NCBI GenBank assembly: GCA_003252145.1
Contig: QKDJ01000220.1
Coordinates: 1 to 11,957 of the forward strand
From: Azovibrio restrictus
GTDB lineage: Bacteria; Pseudomonadota; Gammaproteobacteria; Burkholderiales; Rhodocyclaceae
DNA length: 11,957 nucleotides
Reading direction: 5' to 3'
Below the pieces are notes generated by a model. It saw only the letters and a list, made by a program, of their open reading frames with translations. It was not told where the DNA came from and ran no database searches. Each line of letters begins with the position of its first letter. Within the stretch, counting starts at the first letter, position 1. A program made the position numbers and the translations under genes. Below are positions 1 through 6,817 of this stretch, piece by piece.

Positions 1-166
1 GGATGTGTTTTACGACCACAAGGTAAAACTGATTGCCACGGCTGATTGTGAACCGGAAGGTTTATATACCGAGGGCACCCAATCCAGCGAATTTTTCCGC
101 ACCGTCAGTCGTTTGACGGAAATGCATTCAAAAGAATATCTGGCCCAGCCCCATCTGGTTTCTTGA
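1..166 (+). CDS. zapE: ZapE/AFG1-family cell division ATPase, C-terminal fragment (partial)
   Basis: The open frame enters from the left edge (first full codon at base 2) and stops with TGA at 164-166, giving 54 residues. The end of the peptide reads roughly TVSRLTEMHSKEYLAQPH. This matches the conserved C-terminus of ZapE/AFG1-like P-loop ATPases, where an (F)xRT(V/L)SRLxEMxSxxYL block closes the protein. The preceding KLIATADCEPEGLYTEG fits the beta-strand and 'LY..G' loop just before it in this family. In E. coli ZapE associates with the divisome and affects FtsZ ring stability. The Walker motifs lie outside the window, so the assignment rests on the C-terminal signature alone. No terminator is visible between it and the following hns-like gene. 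Confidence 0.72.
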   Translation, partial: DVFYDHKVKLIATADCEPEGLYTEGTQSSEFFRTVSRLTEMHSKEYLAQPHLVS

Positions 167-177
167 ATATGTTTTTC

Positions 178-207
178 TTGCCCTTAAAACGCCTTATTTA
201 ATAGAAT
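178..207 (+). promoter_or_regulatory. candidate sigma-70 promoter upstream of the H-NS-family gene
   Basis: TTGCCC at 178-183 and TAGAAT at 202-207 are separated by 18 bases. They lie in the AT-rich 74-base gap between the zapE stop and the hns-like start. The -10 matches the consensus at 5 of 6 positions and the -35 at 4 of 6. Transcription would start near 214-216, giving a leader of about 25 bases that contains the ribosome binding site. This promoter could drive the hns-surE-pcm-nlpD-rpoS string. It is a sequence-based prediction only. Confidence 0.45.
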
Positions 208-228
208 GCTCGGGTCTTAATATTTATT

Positions 229-234
229 GAAGGA
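229..234 (+). promoter_or_regulatory. ribosome binding site of the H-NS-family gene
   Basis: GAAGGA lies six bases upstream of the ATG at 241 and supports that start. It is the only recognisable Shine-Dalgarno sequence in the hns-surE-pcm-nlpD-rpoS string. Confidence 0.6.
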
Positions 235-240
235 ATTGAC

Positions 241-567
241 ATGGATATTTCCACCCTTTCCCTGGCTCAGCTGAAAGAGCTTGAGCGTCTGATTCCTAAG
301 GAAATCAAGCGCCGCGAAGTGGAAGAAAAGGCCAAGGTACGCAAGGAGCTGGAAGCTTTCGTGCAGGCCCGGGGTTTTTCCCTGAATGATCTGGTAGGTG
401 GCGATGCCGGTGAAAAGACTCGCAGCAGCCGCGCCGGTGGCAAAGTGGCTCCCAAGTATCGTCACCCTCAGCAGGCTGATCTGGAATGGACGGGCCGGGG
501 CCGCAAGCCCAAGTGGGTGGAAGCCTGGTTGTCCAATGGTGGCAGCCTGACTCAACTGGCCATCTGA
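241..567 (+). CDS. H-NS family nucleoid-associated protein
   Basis: A 108-residue protein with the two-part layout of betaproteobacterial H-NS proteins. Residues 1-45 form a charged, helix-rich oligomerisation segment ([19 protein letters not shown]). A flexible Gly/Ser/Arg linker follows at about 52-70. The C-terminal DNA-binding domain (73-108) carries YRHP, then the TGRGRKPKW hook at 84-92 that inserts into the minor groove of AT-rich DNA, then a short helix (VEAWLSNGG). The expected role is gene silencing and nucleoid organisation in the cytoplasm. The ATG at 241 is preceded by a good ribosome binding site (GAAGGA, 229-234). The gene ends 10 bases before surE, so it may be cotranscribed with the rpoS cluster. 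The family is certain; which paralogue of the genome it represents cannot be told. Confidence 0.92.
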   Translation: MDISTLSLAQLKELERLIPKEIKRREVEEKAKVRKELEAFVQARGFSLNDLVGGDAGEKTRSSRAGGKVAPKYRHPQQADLEWTGRGRKPKWVEAWLSNGGSLTQLAI

Positions 568-577
568 GTCCCTGTCC

Positions 578-1321
578 ATGCGGATTCTCCTCAGTAATGA
601 CGATGGTTATTTCGCCCCCGGCATTGCCTGCCTTGCAGAAGCTCTGCAGGGCTTAGGGGAGATCGTGGTGGTGGCGCCGGAGCGGGATCGGTCCGGTGCC
701 AGCAATTCCCTGACCCTGGACCGCCCCCTGTCTCTTCGACAGGCCGCCAATGGGTTTTATTTTGTGAATGGAACGCCGACGGATTGTGTGCATCTGGCGG
801 TGACCGGCATGCTGGAATATATGCCGGATATGGTGATTTCAGGTATTAACCATGGGGCCAATATGGGGGATGACACCATATATTCTGGTACCGTGGCAGC
901 GGCAACCGAAGGTTATCTTTTAGGTATTCCGGCTATCGCCATTTCCCTGGTGGGGAAAAATCAACAACATTTTGAAACCGCGGGAAAAATAGCTCGGGAA
1001 CTGGCGGAACGTTTTGTCGCAAATCCCGTGCATGAACCTGTGCTGTTAAATGTCAATGTTCCTGATGTGCACCATGATCAACTGGCAGGCACCTTGGTGA
1101 CCCGTTTGGGCAAACGCCATAAGGCAGAGCCGGTGGTGCCCATCACTACGCCTCGCCATGAAACCATGTACTGGGTCGGTGCTGCTGGCGCGGCTCAGGA
1201 TGCTGGCGAGGGGACGGATTTCCATGCGGTGGAAAATGGCTACGCCTCAATTACCCCCTTGCAGATCGACCTGACCCATCAACAACAACTTTCACGTATC
1301 CGTTCCTGGTTGAACCAATGA
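578..1321 (+). CDS. surE: 5'/3'-nucleotidase SurE (survival protein)
   Basis: A 247-residue cytosolic phosphatase of the SurE family, of the usual length. It removes phosphate from 5'- and 3'-nucleoside monophosphates and short polyphosphates using a divalent metal. The N-terminus [10 protein letters not shown] supplies metal ligands Asp8 and Asp9. Ser39 in [10 protein letters not shown] and Asn91 in [12 protein letters not shown] complete the canonical metal site, and NGTPTDCV (64-71) is the conserved substrate-loop region. It begins 10 bases after the hns-like stop without a clear Shine-Dalgarno sequence. Its stop overlaps the pcm start (ATGA, 1318-1321), so the two are likely translationally coupled. 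Linkage with pcm, nlpD and rpoS is the widespread stationary-phase arrangement. Confidence 0.97.
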   Translation: MRILLSNDDGYFAPGIACLAEALQGLGEIVVVAPERDRSGASNSLTLDRPLSLRQAANGFYFVNGTPTDCVHLAVTGMLEYMPDMVISGINHGANMGDDTIYSGTVAAATEGYLLGIPAIAISLVGKNQQHFETAGKIARELAERFVANPVHEPVLLNVNVPDVHHDQLAGTLVTRLGKRHKAEPVVPITTPRHETMYWVGAAGAAQDAGEGTDFHAVENGYASITPLQIDLTHQQQLSRIRSWLNQ

Positions 1322-1977
1322 ATACTGCGCTTGCGGGTATCGGCATGACCTCCCAGCGGACCCGGGCTCGCATGATTGACCGTTTGCGGGCCAAGGGCAT
1401 TGTCAATGAAGCCGTTCTGGCCGCCATGGGTGCTGTTCCCCGGCATATCTTCGTGGAAGAGGCCCTGGCGTCCCGGGCCTATGAAGATACTGCCTTGCCT
1501 CTCGGGTTTTCCCAGACCATTTCCCAGCCCTATGTGGTTGCTCGCATGATTGAGGTCTTGTTGGCGGGTCGCAAGGGATTGGGCAAGACCCTGGAAGTGG
1601 GTACGGGTTGTGGTTATCAGGTGGCCGTGCTGGGACAACTGACCCGGGATGTGTATTCCGTGGAACGGATTGAACCCCTCTTGGCCAAGGCCAGGGGACA
1701 TCTGGCCCAGATTCCCGGTCTGCAGGTCAGGCTCAAGCATTCAGATGGTGGCATGGGTTTGCCCGAAGCTGCGCCTTTTGACAGCATCATCGTGGCTGCC
1801 GCTGCGGGTCGTATTCCTCCTGAATTGATGCAGCAGCTGGCCATGGGTGGTCGCCTGGTCTTGCCAGTAGGGGGGAATGAACAGTATCTTTACCTCATCG
1901 AACGTACTCCCCAGGGGTTTACCGAGTCCCGTCTCGAGACGGTGCGCTTCGTGCCTCTGCTACCTGGTGTCGAATGA
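1318..1977 (+). CDS. pcm: protein-L-isoaspartate O-methyltransferase
   Basis: A 219-residue SAM-dependent methyltransferase that methylates L-isoaspartyl residues in aged proteins and so starts their repair. The SAM-binding motif I is [10 protein letters not shown] (92-101), followed by the acidic post-I strand [10 protein letters not shown] (112-121). [15 protein letters not shown] (153-167) and GGRLVLPVG (177-185) are the later family motifs. [13 protein letters not shown] (65-77) is the substrate-binding stretch typical of PCMT enzymes. The ATG overlaps the surE stop as ATGA. An internal ATG at residue 10 ([10 protein letters not shown]) lines up with the start of many homologues, but the overlapping start fits the coupling seen along the whole cluster. 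The stop overlaps the nlpD start (ATGA, 1974-1977). Confidence 0.96.
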   Translation: MNTALAGIGMTSQRTRARMIDRLRAKGIVNEAVLAAMGAVPRHIFVEEALASRAYEDTALPLGFSQTISQPYVVARMIEVLLAGRKGLGKTLEVGTGCGYQVAVLGQLTRDVYSVERIEPLLAKARGHLAQIPGLQVRLKHSDGGMGLPEAAPFDSIIVAAAAGRIPPELMQQLAMGGRLVLPVGGNEQYLYLIERTPQGFTESRLETVRFVPLLPGVE

Positions 1978-2891
1978 CTGATAGATATTCCAAATTGAAT
2001 TTTTCTTTGGCTGCAGCCTTGTTGCTGGCCTTTTTGTCTGGTTGTGCCAGTAAGACACCTGCGCCTGTTGAGGATCGTTCCCAGTCCTTGAAAAGTAGTG
2101 CTGCTCAGACAGGTCCTGGTTTTCATGTGGTGAAAAAAGGGGAAACCCTCTACAGCATTTCCCTGGAATATGGTCAGGACTATCGTGAGGTTGCCGCTTG
2201 GAACTACATCACGGACCCTAACCGGATTTCCGTGGGGCAAAGCCTGCGGGTGATGCCTCCCGAGGGAAGCGCCCAGGCCCAGCCGGTGGTGGCGGCCACT
2301 GCTGTTGGCGGTGCTGTGGTGGAACAGCGCTCCCTGGACGGGACCACGCCTCAGAACAGCAGTCAGTACAAGCAAAGTCCCAAGGTCCAAAAAGAGCCCT
2401 ATTCAGATGCGGCCTATGCCCGGCTGCAGAACCCTGGAGCTCAGCCCGTTGAAGTTGCCAAGACAGAAGCCAAAGCAACTGCACCTGTAGCCGCTACCAC
2501 CACTGCTGGTGCGGGTGAGTCGTCAGTGGAAGGGGTGGTTTGGTCCTGGCCGGCACAAGGTAAGGTCGTAGGCACCTTTGCCCAGGGTAAAGGGGTGGAT
2601 ATTGCCGGTAAGGCGGGGGATCCCATCCTGGCCTCCGCAGATGGCAAGGTGGTGTACTCCGGTAGCGGCCTGAGGGGATACGGCCAACTGGTGATCGTCA
2701 AACATGACGCAACCTTCTTGTCGGCTTATGCCCATAACCAGAAAATTCTGGTGCAGGAGGGTCAGAGTGTGAAGCGGGGACAAAAGATCGCCGAAATGGG
2801 TAATACGGATAGCGATACCGTTAAACTGCATTTCGAAGTGCGTCGGCAAGGCAAGCCGGTTGAGCCTCTGGACTTCCTGCCCAAGCGATGA
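1974..2891 (+). CDS. nlpD: NlpD-type lipoprotein, LysM plus degenerate LytM (M23) domain, amidase activator
   Basis: A 305-residue outer-membrane lipoprotein precursor. The signal peptide ends in lipobox LSGC with the lipidated Cys at residue 24. A LysM peptidoglycan-binding domain covers about 50-95 (HVVKKGETLYSISLEYG to ISVGQSLRV). A low-complexity Ala/Val/Pro/Gln linker follows (98-185). The M23/LytM fold spans 190-303. The zinc site is incomplete: Gly205 sits where the first His of HxGxD belongs and Lys284 where the first His of HxH belongs, while Asp209, His254 and His286 remain. As in E. coli NlpD, this implies no endopeptidase activity and a role in activating a cell-division amidase such as AmiC. 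Coupled by ATGA overlaps to pcm upstream and rpoS downstream. Confidence 0.95.
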   Translation: MTDRYSKLNFSLAAALLLAFLSGCASKTPAPVEDRSQSLKSSAAQTGPGFHVVKKGETLYSISLEYGQDYREVAAWNYITDPNRISVGQSLRVMPPEGSAQAQPVVAATAVGGAVVEQRSLDGTTPQNSSQYKQSPKVQKEPYSDAAYARLQNPGAQPVEVAKTEAKATAPVAATTTAGAGESSVEGVVWSWPAQGKVVGTFAQGKGVDIAGKAGDPILASADGKVVYSGSGLRGYGQLVIVKHDATFLSAYAHNQKILVQEGQSVKRGQKIAEMGNTDSDTVKLHFEVRRQGKPVEPLDFLPKR

Positions 2892-3832
2892 GCGAGTCCA
2901 GGGAAGAAGCTTTCGAGGGCGATGAAGAGGCGCTCCTTCCTCCGGATGATGAGCCGGAGCAGGCTTCTCCCGCCCAGGAGGCCGATGTTCATGAAACAGA
3001 CTTCCTGGAAGACGTTACTCAGCTTTACCTCAATCAGATCGGTGCCAAGCCTCTTCTGACACCTGAAGAGGAATTGCAAACCACCCGTCTGGTTCGTCAG
3101 GGTGATTTTGCGGCCCGGCAGAAGATGATTGAACACAATCTTCGTCTGGTGGTGAATATTGCCAAGCATTACCTGAATCGGGGTATTCCGCTCCTGGATC
3201 TGGTGGAAGAGGGTAATCTCGGGTTGATCCATGCCCTGGAAAAATTCGATCCCGAGCGGGGTTTTCGTTTTTCTACGTACGCTACCTGGTGGATTCGTCA
3301 GTCCATCGAGCGGGGCATCATGAATCAGTCACGCACCATTCGTCTGCCGGTGCATGTGGTCAAGGAAATCAACGTGGTGTTGCGGGCCATGCGTCATCTG
3401 GAGTCCGCCGAGTCCCGGGACCGGACCATCGAACAGGTGGCCATGTTGCTGGACAAGCCCACGGATGATGTACGTCATGTGCTGCAACTGAGCGAGCACA
3501 TTGCCTCCCTGGATGCCCCCCTGGAAATTGATCCCAGCCATTCCGTGGTGGATTTCATCGCCGATGAAAATGGTCTCGATCCGGAAAGCGCCCTGCAGGA
3601 TCATGAGCGTAACCAGCTGGTGCAGGAGTGGTTGGAGCAGCTGACGGAACGCCAGCGTCAGGTGGTGGAGCAACGCTATGGCCTCAATGGCCGGGAAATC
3701 TCCACCCTGGATGCGATTGCCACTGATCTTTCCCTGACCCGGGAACGGGTGCGCCAGATTCAGATGGAAGGTCTTGAGCGCCTGCGTCGCATCCTCAAGC
3801 GCGGCGGCATCACTCGGGATAGTTTGCTCTAG
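2888..3832 (+). CDS. rpoS: RNA polymerase sigma factor RpoS (sigma S)
   Basis: A 314-residue group-2 sigma factor, slightly shorter than E. coli RpoS. After an acidic N-terminus (1-38), region 1.2 begins at DVTQLYLNQIG (42-52). Region 2 runs about 75-150 with the core-binding and -10-recognition block (NLRLVVNIAKHYLNRG, DLVEEGNLGLIHALEKFDP, FSTYATWWIRQSIERGI). Region 3 starts at IRLPVHVVKEINV, and region 4 at 250-303 holds the -35-binding helix-turn-helix (LSLTRERVRQIQMEGLERLR). Lys159 matches E. coli Lys173, which reads the -13C of sigma S promoters and lies in the RssB contact area. Placement after nlpD supports RpoS over another RpoD paralogue. The start overlaps the nlpD stop (ATGA) and no Shine-Dalgarno sequence is visible. 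Confidence 0.96.
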   Translation: MSESREEAFEGDEEALLPPDDEPEQASPAQEADVHETDFLEDVTQLYLNQIGAKPLLTPEEELQTTRLVRQGDFAARQKMIEHNLRLVVNIAKHYLNRGIPLLDLVEEGNLGLIHALEKFDPERGFRFSTYATWWIRQSIERGIMNQSRTIRLPVHVVKEINVVLRAMRHLESAESRDRTIEQVAMLLDKPTDDVRHVLQLSEHIASLDAPLEIDPSHSVVDFIADENGLDPESALQDHERNQLVQEWLEQLTERQRQVVEQRYGLNGREISTLDAIATDLSLTRERVRQIQMEGLERLRRILKRGGITRDSLL

Positions 3833-3838
3833 GCTGTC

Positions 3839-4870
3839 TCAGCCCTTGTCGGGCGCCAGGGAAGCGGCCTTCTGAGCCGCTTTCTTTTCCTTTATGGCTT
3901 CAGCCAGTTGAAATACCGACATGGCGTAGAAGCTGGAGCGGTTGTAACGGGTAATCACGTAAAAATTCTCGTAACCCAGCCAGTATTCCGTGGGCGCATC
4001 AGGGGTCACCAGATCCACAAAGGTGACCGGGCGAGCCTGGTCCGCCTTGCTGCTCCAGACGCCGGCTTTTTGCAGGGCACCTACTTCCAGGGTTGGGCGG
4101 ATGCCGGCTTCAATCCAGGCCGGATCCGGGGCTTGATTCAGCAGGGCGGGGACGGCAATCGGGGCATCTGCCTGCCAGCCGTGTTGCTCCAGAAAGCGGG
4201 CCACGCTACCGATGGCATCTGCCACACTGTTTTCCAGGTCAATCCGGCCATCACCATCAAAATCCACGGCAAAGCGCCGCAAGCTGCCGGGCATGAATTG
4301 GGGAATGCCCAAGGCACCTGCATAGGAGCCGGTGTAGTCAGCCGGGTCGTTGCCGTTTTCCCGGGCCATCAACAGCAGTTGCTCCAGCTCCTGTCGGAAA
4401 AAATCTGCCCGGCGGGGATAGTAGAAGGCCAGTGTGGCCAGGGATTCCATGGTGTTGAAGCTCCCTGTATTGCGGCCATAAATGGTCTCCACCCCGATGA
4501 TGGCCACAATGATTTCTTCCGGAACGCCGTAGCGACGGCTGGCCTCGGCCAGTAATTGGGCGTTTTCGTTCCAGAATTCCACCCCGGCCTTGATGCGGGT
4601 CTGGTCGAGAAAGCGGCTCCGGTAACGCTGCCAGGAGCGCTGGGTGGGCTTGGTGGGGGGGGCAATCAGGGCCAGTACCCGATCATTGGGGGCGAGTTGG
4701 GAGAAACGTTGCTGGAGCGCATCCTGATCAAGTCCGTGCATCTGACCCATGTCCTGGATGAACTGCTGGACCTCGGGGGCGTCGGCCATGCCGGAGGCCT
4801 GGCTGGTCAGGGAAGTTAGGGACAGGGCTAGGCCCATAAACAGGGCGTGCAGGGAGGGACGAGGGAGCAT
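3839..4870 (-). CDS. mltB: MltB-type lytic murein transglycosylase (GH103)
   Basis: A 343-residue periplasmic enzyme expected to cleave the MurNAc-GlcNAc bond of peptidoglycan, forming a 1,6-anhydro end. The catalytic Glu128 sits in IIVAIIGVETIYGRNTG, matching the GVETxxG motif of E. coli MltB/Slt35. Other family marks are LATLAFYYPRRADFFRQEL (145-163), YAGALGIPQFMPGS (183-196) and a calcium-binding EF-hand-like loop DFDGDGRIDL (203-212). The N-terminus is a Sec signal peptide, likely cut near SQA-S (25/26). No lipobox Cys is present, unlike E. coli MltB, so the protein should be soluble. The start follows the tgpA stop by 3 bases with no Shine-Dalgarno sequence, so it is the last gene of the moxR operon. 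It converges on rpoS with 6 bases between stops. Confidence 0.95.
   Translation of the reverse strand: MLPRPSLHALFMGLALSLTSLTSQASGMADAPEVQQFIQDMGQMHGLDQDALQQRFSQLAPNDRVLALIAPPTKPTQRSWQRYRSRFLDQTRIKAGVEFWNENAQLLAEASRRYGVPEEIIVAIIGVETIYGRNTGSFNTMESLATLAFYYPRRADFFRQELEQLLLMARENGNDPADYTGSYAGALGIPQFMPGSLRRFAVDFDGDGRIDLENSVADAIGSVARFLEQHGWQADAPIAVPALLNQAPDPAWIEAGIRPTLEVGALQKAGVWSSKADQARPVTFVDLVTPDAPTEYWLGYENFYVITRYNRSSFYAMSVFQLAEAIKEKKAAQKAASLAPDKG
3862..3889 (+). terminator. intrinsic terminator of the rpoS transcript, embedded in the mltB 3' end
   Basis: AAGCGGC (3862-3868) and GCCGCTT (3876-3882) form a perfect 7-bp stem with a 7-base loop. One more G-T pair is possible at the base (3861/3883). 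The T-rich tract TTCTTTTCC follows at once. It starts 30 bases after the rpoS stop and has the right polarity only for plus-strand transcripts; read on the minus strand the stem is followed by a purine- and C-containing run. The same bases encode the Lys/Ala-rich C-terminus of the convergent mltB. Confidence 0.7.
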
Positions 4871-4873
4871 GGG

Positions 4874-6817
4874 TTATCGGGGTAGTTGCTGGTAGGCGTG
4901 GCGCAAGGCCTCCATTTTAGGACCATTCGCCTCATAGCGGGCAGTCATCACCAGTCTGGCCAGTTCCCTGTAGGCCGGCACCAGGTGGGGGGCAGCCGTC
5001 TCCAGACGCTGGACCAGCGCCATGGGGGATTCCCAATCGGGGGCCGAGATGCCCTGAGTCTGGAGTCGTTTGCGTGCCTTGTTCCAAAGGGCCCAGGCAG
5101 GGTCCTTACTGGTTCGAGGCAGGAATAACCAGAGGCTCAGGCCAACCAGGAGTACCAAGGTGCTTATCCCTAGTAAAAGAATCAAGGTGCGCCAGTTGCC
5201 ATCCGTGAAACCCAGTCGGGCCAGTAATTCCTGTTGGCGGGATTGGTCGTAGCCCAGGACCCACTGGTTCCATTGATTATTGAGGGCTTCCCAGCGTTGC
5301 TGCAGTTGTCGGGCCCAACGCAGCTCCATATAGGGCAGGGTTGCCTCATCGGGTAGGGCGGATGCCAGGCTGCTCTCGATACGGGCGGGGGAAATGGCGC
5401 CGGTAGGATCCACACGCACCCAACCTTTCTGCTTTATCCAGACTTCTGCCCAGGCGTGGGCATCGGATTGGCGGATGATCATGAAACCATCCACGGGATT
5501 GACTTCCCCGCCCAGGTAACCGGTCACAACCCGGGCCGGCACCCCGGCGGCTCGCATCAAAACAACGAAAGCGGAAGCATAGTGTTCGCAAAAACCCCGG
5601 CGGGTGGAAAAGAGGAAGTCGTCCATGGCATTGCGCCCCAGCAGGGGTGGCCTCAGGGTGTAATGGAAGTTTTCTTCCCGGAACATGCGTAAGGCCTGCT
5701 GGATGGTGCCTTCCGGAGTAAGGCCTTGGGATTTCCACTGGCGCCCCAATTCCAGGGTACGCGGGTTGTAGCCCTGAGGAAGTTGCAAATGACGGGGTAG
5801 GGAGACAGTTTTCCCTTCCGGGTCTAGGCGGTAGCTGGGGAAGGACTGCAGTTCATAACGCTGCCGATTGAGCAGAGGACGATTGGAGAGGGCGGTGCCA
5901 TTCTTGTCCAGCCGTGCCCCCAGTTCGGGGTTGTCGGGAAGTCGTGCCGGCATGTCCAGGGCCAGCAGCCAGTGCTGTTTATGGGCCTCCATGGTCAGGC
6001 TGTAGGACAGGGCTTGTCCCAGATGTTCCACAGGAGCGGCTTCCCGCCCGGTCGGGCCTGCTTGCCAGGCACGTCCATCGTAATGGTCGAGTACGGGGCC
6101 GCGCCAATAACGGGTTTGAGGCGTGGGTGGAGGCCCCGTGAATTGGGCGCGGAAGGCGATTTCAGGGCTGTTGACCAGTTCGGAAATATTGCCCGGAGCC
6201 ATGGTTTCCGAAAGGCCAGTACGACCGGTATAGGCGTCCTGGGGCAGGCCCCAGAGGGGGCCGGGAATGCGAGGGAAGAAAAGATAAAGCACCAACATCA
6301 GAGGCAGGGCTTGTAGCAGGAGGCCTCCTGCCGTTTTCAGCAGGCTCATGGGGCTAGCAGTTGGGGCTGCCTGTAGCTTCAGTAGGGCCGCGGTCACCAG
6401 TAGGGTACTAAGGATCAGCCAGAGGCCCGTGGGAATGTCCTGGGCATGGAAGTAGTGGGTAAGCAGTAGAAAGTAGCCGAGGCTGATAACAACAGTGGCA
6501 TCCCGGTGGGTGCGCAGTTCCAGCTGTTTCAGGGCCATGAACAGAACCAGCATGGCAATCCCCGCATCGCGTCCCAGCAAGGTTTTGTATTCGAAAAGGA
6601 TGCCTGCTGTGCACACCACGACCAGCAGCACTTTCAGTGCTTTATGCAAAGGCGCAAGTCCCCGGTGCCATTGCCAGGCCACGGTCATCAGGAGCAGCGC
6701 GGACAGGCCTGTCATCCAGATGGGCAGGAAGCCGGCATGGGGCAGGGTAGTGCACAGGGCCACCCCGATCAGCCAGGGGATTTGGTGCCGTTCCAGTACG
6801 GGGGAGTGGCGACTCAT
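4874..6817 (-). CDS. tgpA: TgpA-type membrane transglutaminase-like protein (DUF3488 / transglutaminase core / DUF4129)
   Basis: A 647-residue inner-membrane protein. About six hydrophobic segments lie in residues 13-186 (DUF3488 part). A periplasmic region follows, with a transglutaminase-like fold near 370-475 whose triad is Cys410 (RRGFCEHYASAF), His454 (SDAHAWAEVW) and Asp470 (WVRVDPTGA). A further membrane span at 544-567 precedes a cytosolic DUF4129-like tail. Homologues include Pseudomonas aeruginosa TgpA, whose substrate is unresolved. I place the start at 6817 because it overlaps the DUF58 stop as ATGA and retains the whole membrane part. The frame stays open to an ATG at 6862, which would add 15 residues inside the DUF58 gene. 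Context with mltB suggests an envelope or peptidoglycan role (inference). Confidence 0.92.
   Translation of the reverse strand: MSRHSPVLERHQIPWLIGVALCTTLPHAGFLPIWMTGLSALLLMTVAWQWHRGLAPLHKALKVLLVVVCTAGILFEYKTLLGRDAGIAMLVLFMALKQLELRTHRDATVVISLGYFLLLTHYFHAQDIPTGLWLILSTLLVTAALLKLQAAPTASPMSLLKTAGGLLLQALPLMLVLYLFFPRIPGPLWGLPQDAYTGRTGLSETMAPGNISELVNSPEIAFRAQFTGPPPTPQTRYWRGPVLDHYDGRAWQAGPTGREAAPVEHLGQALSYSLTMEAHKQHWLLALDMPARLPDNPELGARLDKNGTALSNRPLLNRQRYELQSFPSYRLDPEGKTVSLPRHLQLPQGYNPRTLELGRQWKSQGLTPEGTIQQALRMFREENFHYTLRPPLLGRNAMDDFLFSTRRGFCEHYASAFVVLMRAAGVPARVVTGYLGGEVNPVDGFMIIRQSDAHAWAEVWIKQKGWVRVDPTGAISPARIESSLASALPDEATLPYMELRWARQLQQRWEALNNQWNQWVLGYDQSRQQELLARLGFTDGNWRTLILLLGISTLVLLVGLSLWLFLPRTSKDPAWALWNKARKRLQTQGISAPDWESPMALVQRLETAAPHLVPAYRELARLVMTARYEANGPKMEALRHAYQQLPR

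Noticed and set aside
1890..2390. Minus-strand open frame of 166 codons across the pcm/nlpD junction
   Set aside because: It is antisense to two well-supported genes and has no recognisable features.
3832..3844. GGCTG-TCT-CAGCC hairpin spanning the rpoS and mltB stops as a bidirectional terminator
   Set aside because: The stem is only 5 bp with no T tract on either strand. The hairpin at 3862-3889 is a much better terminator for rpoS.
3908..4555. Plus-strand open frame of 215 codons opposite mltB
   Set aside because: It is antisense to the conserved GH103 domain and its predicted peptide has no motif or plausible start signal.
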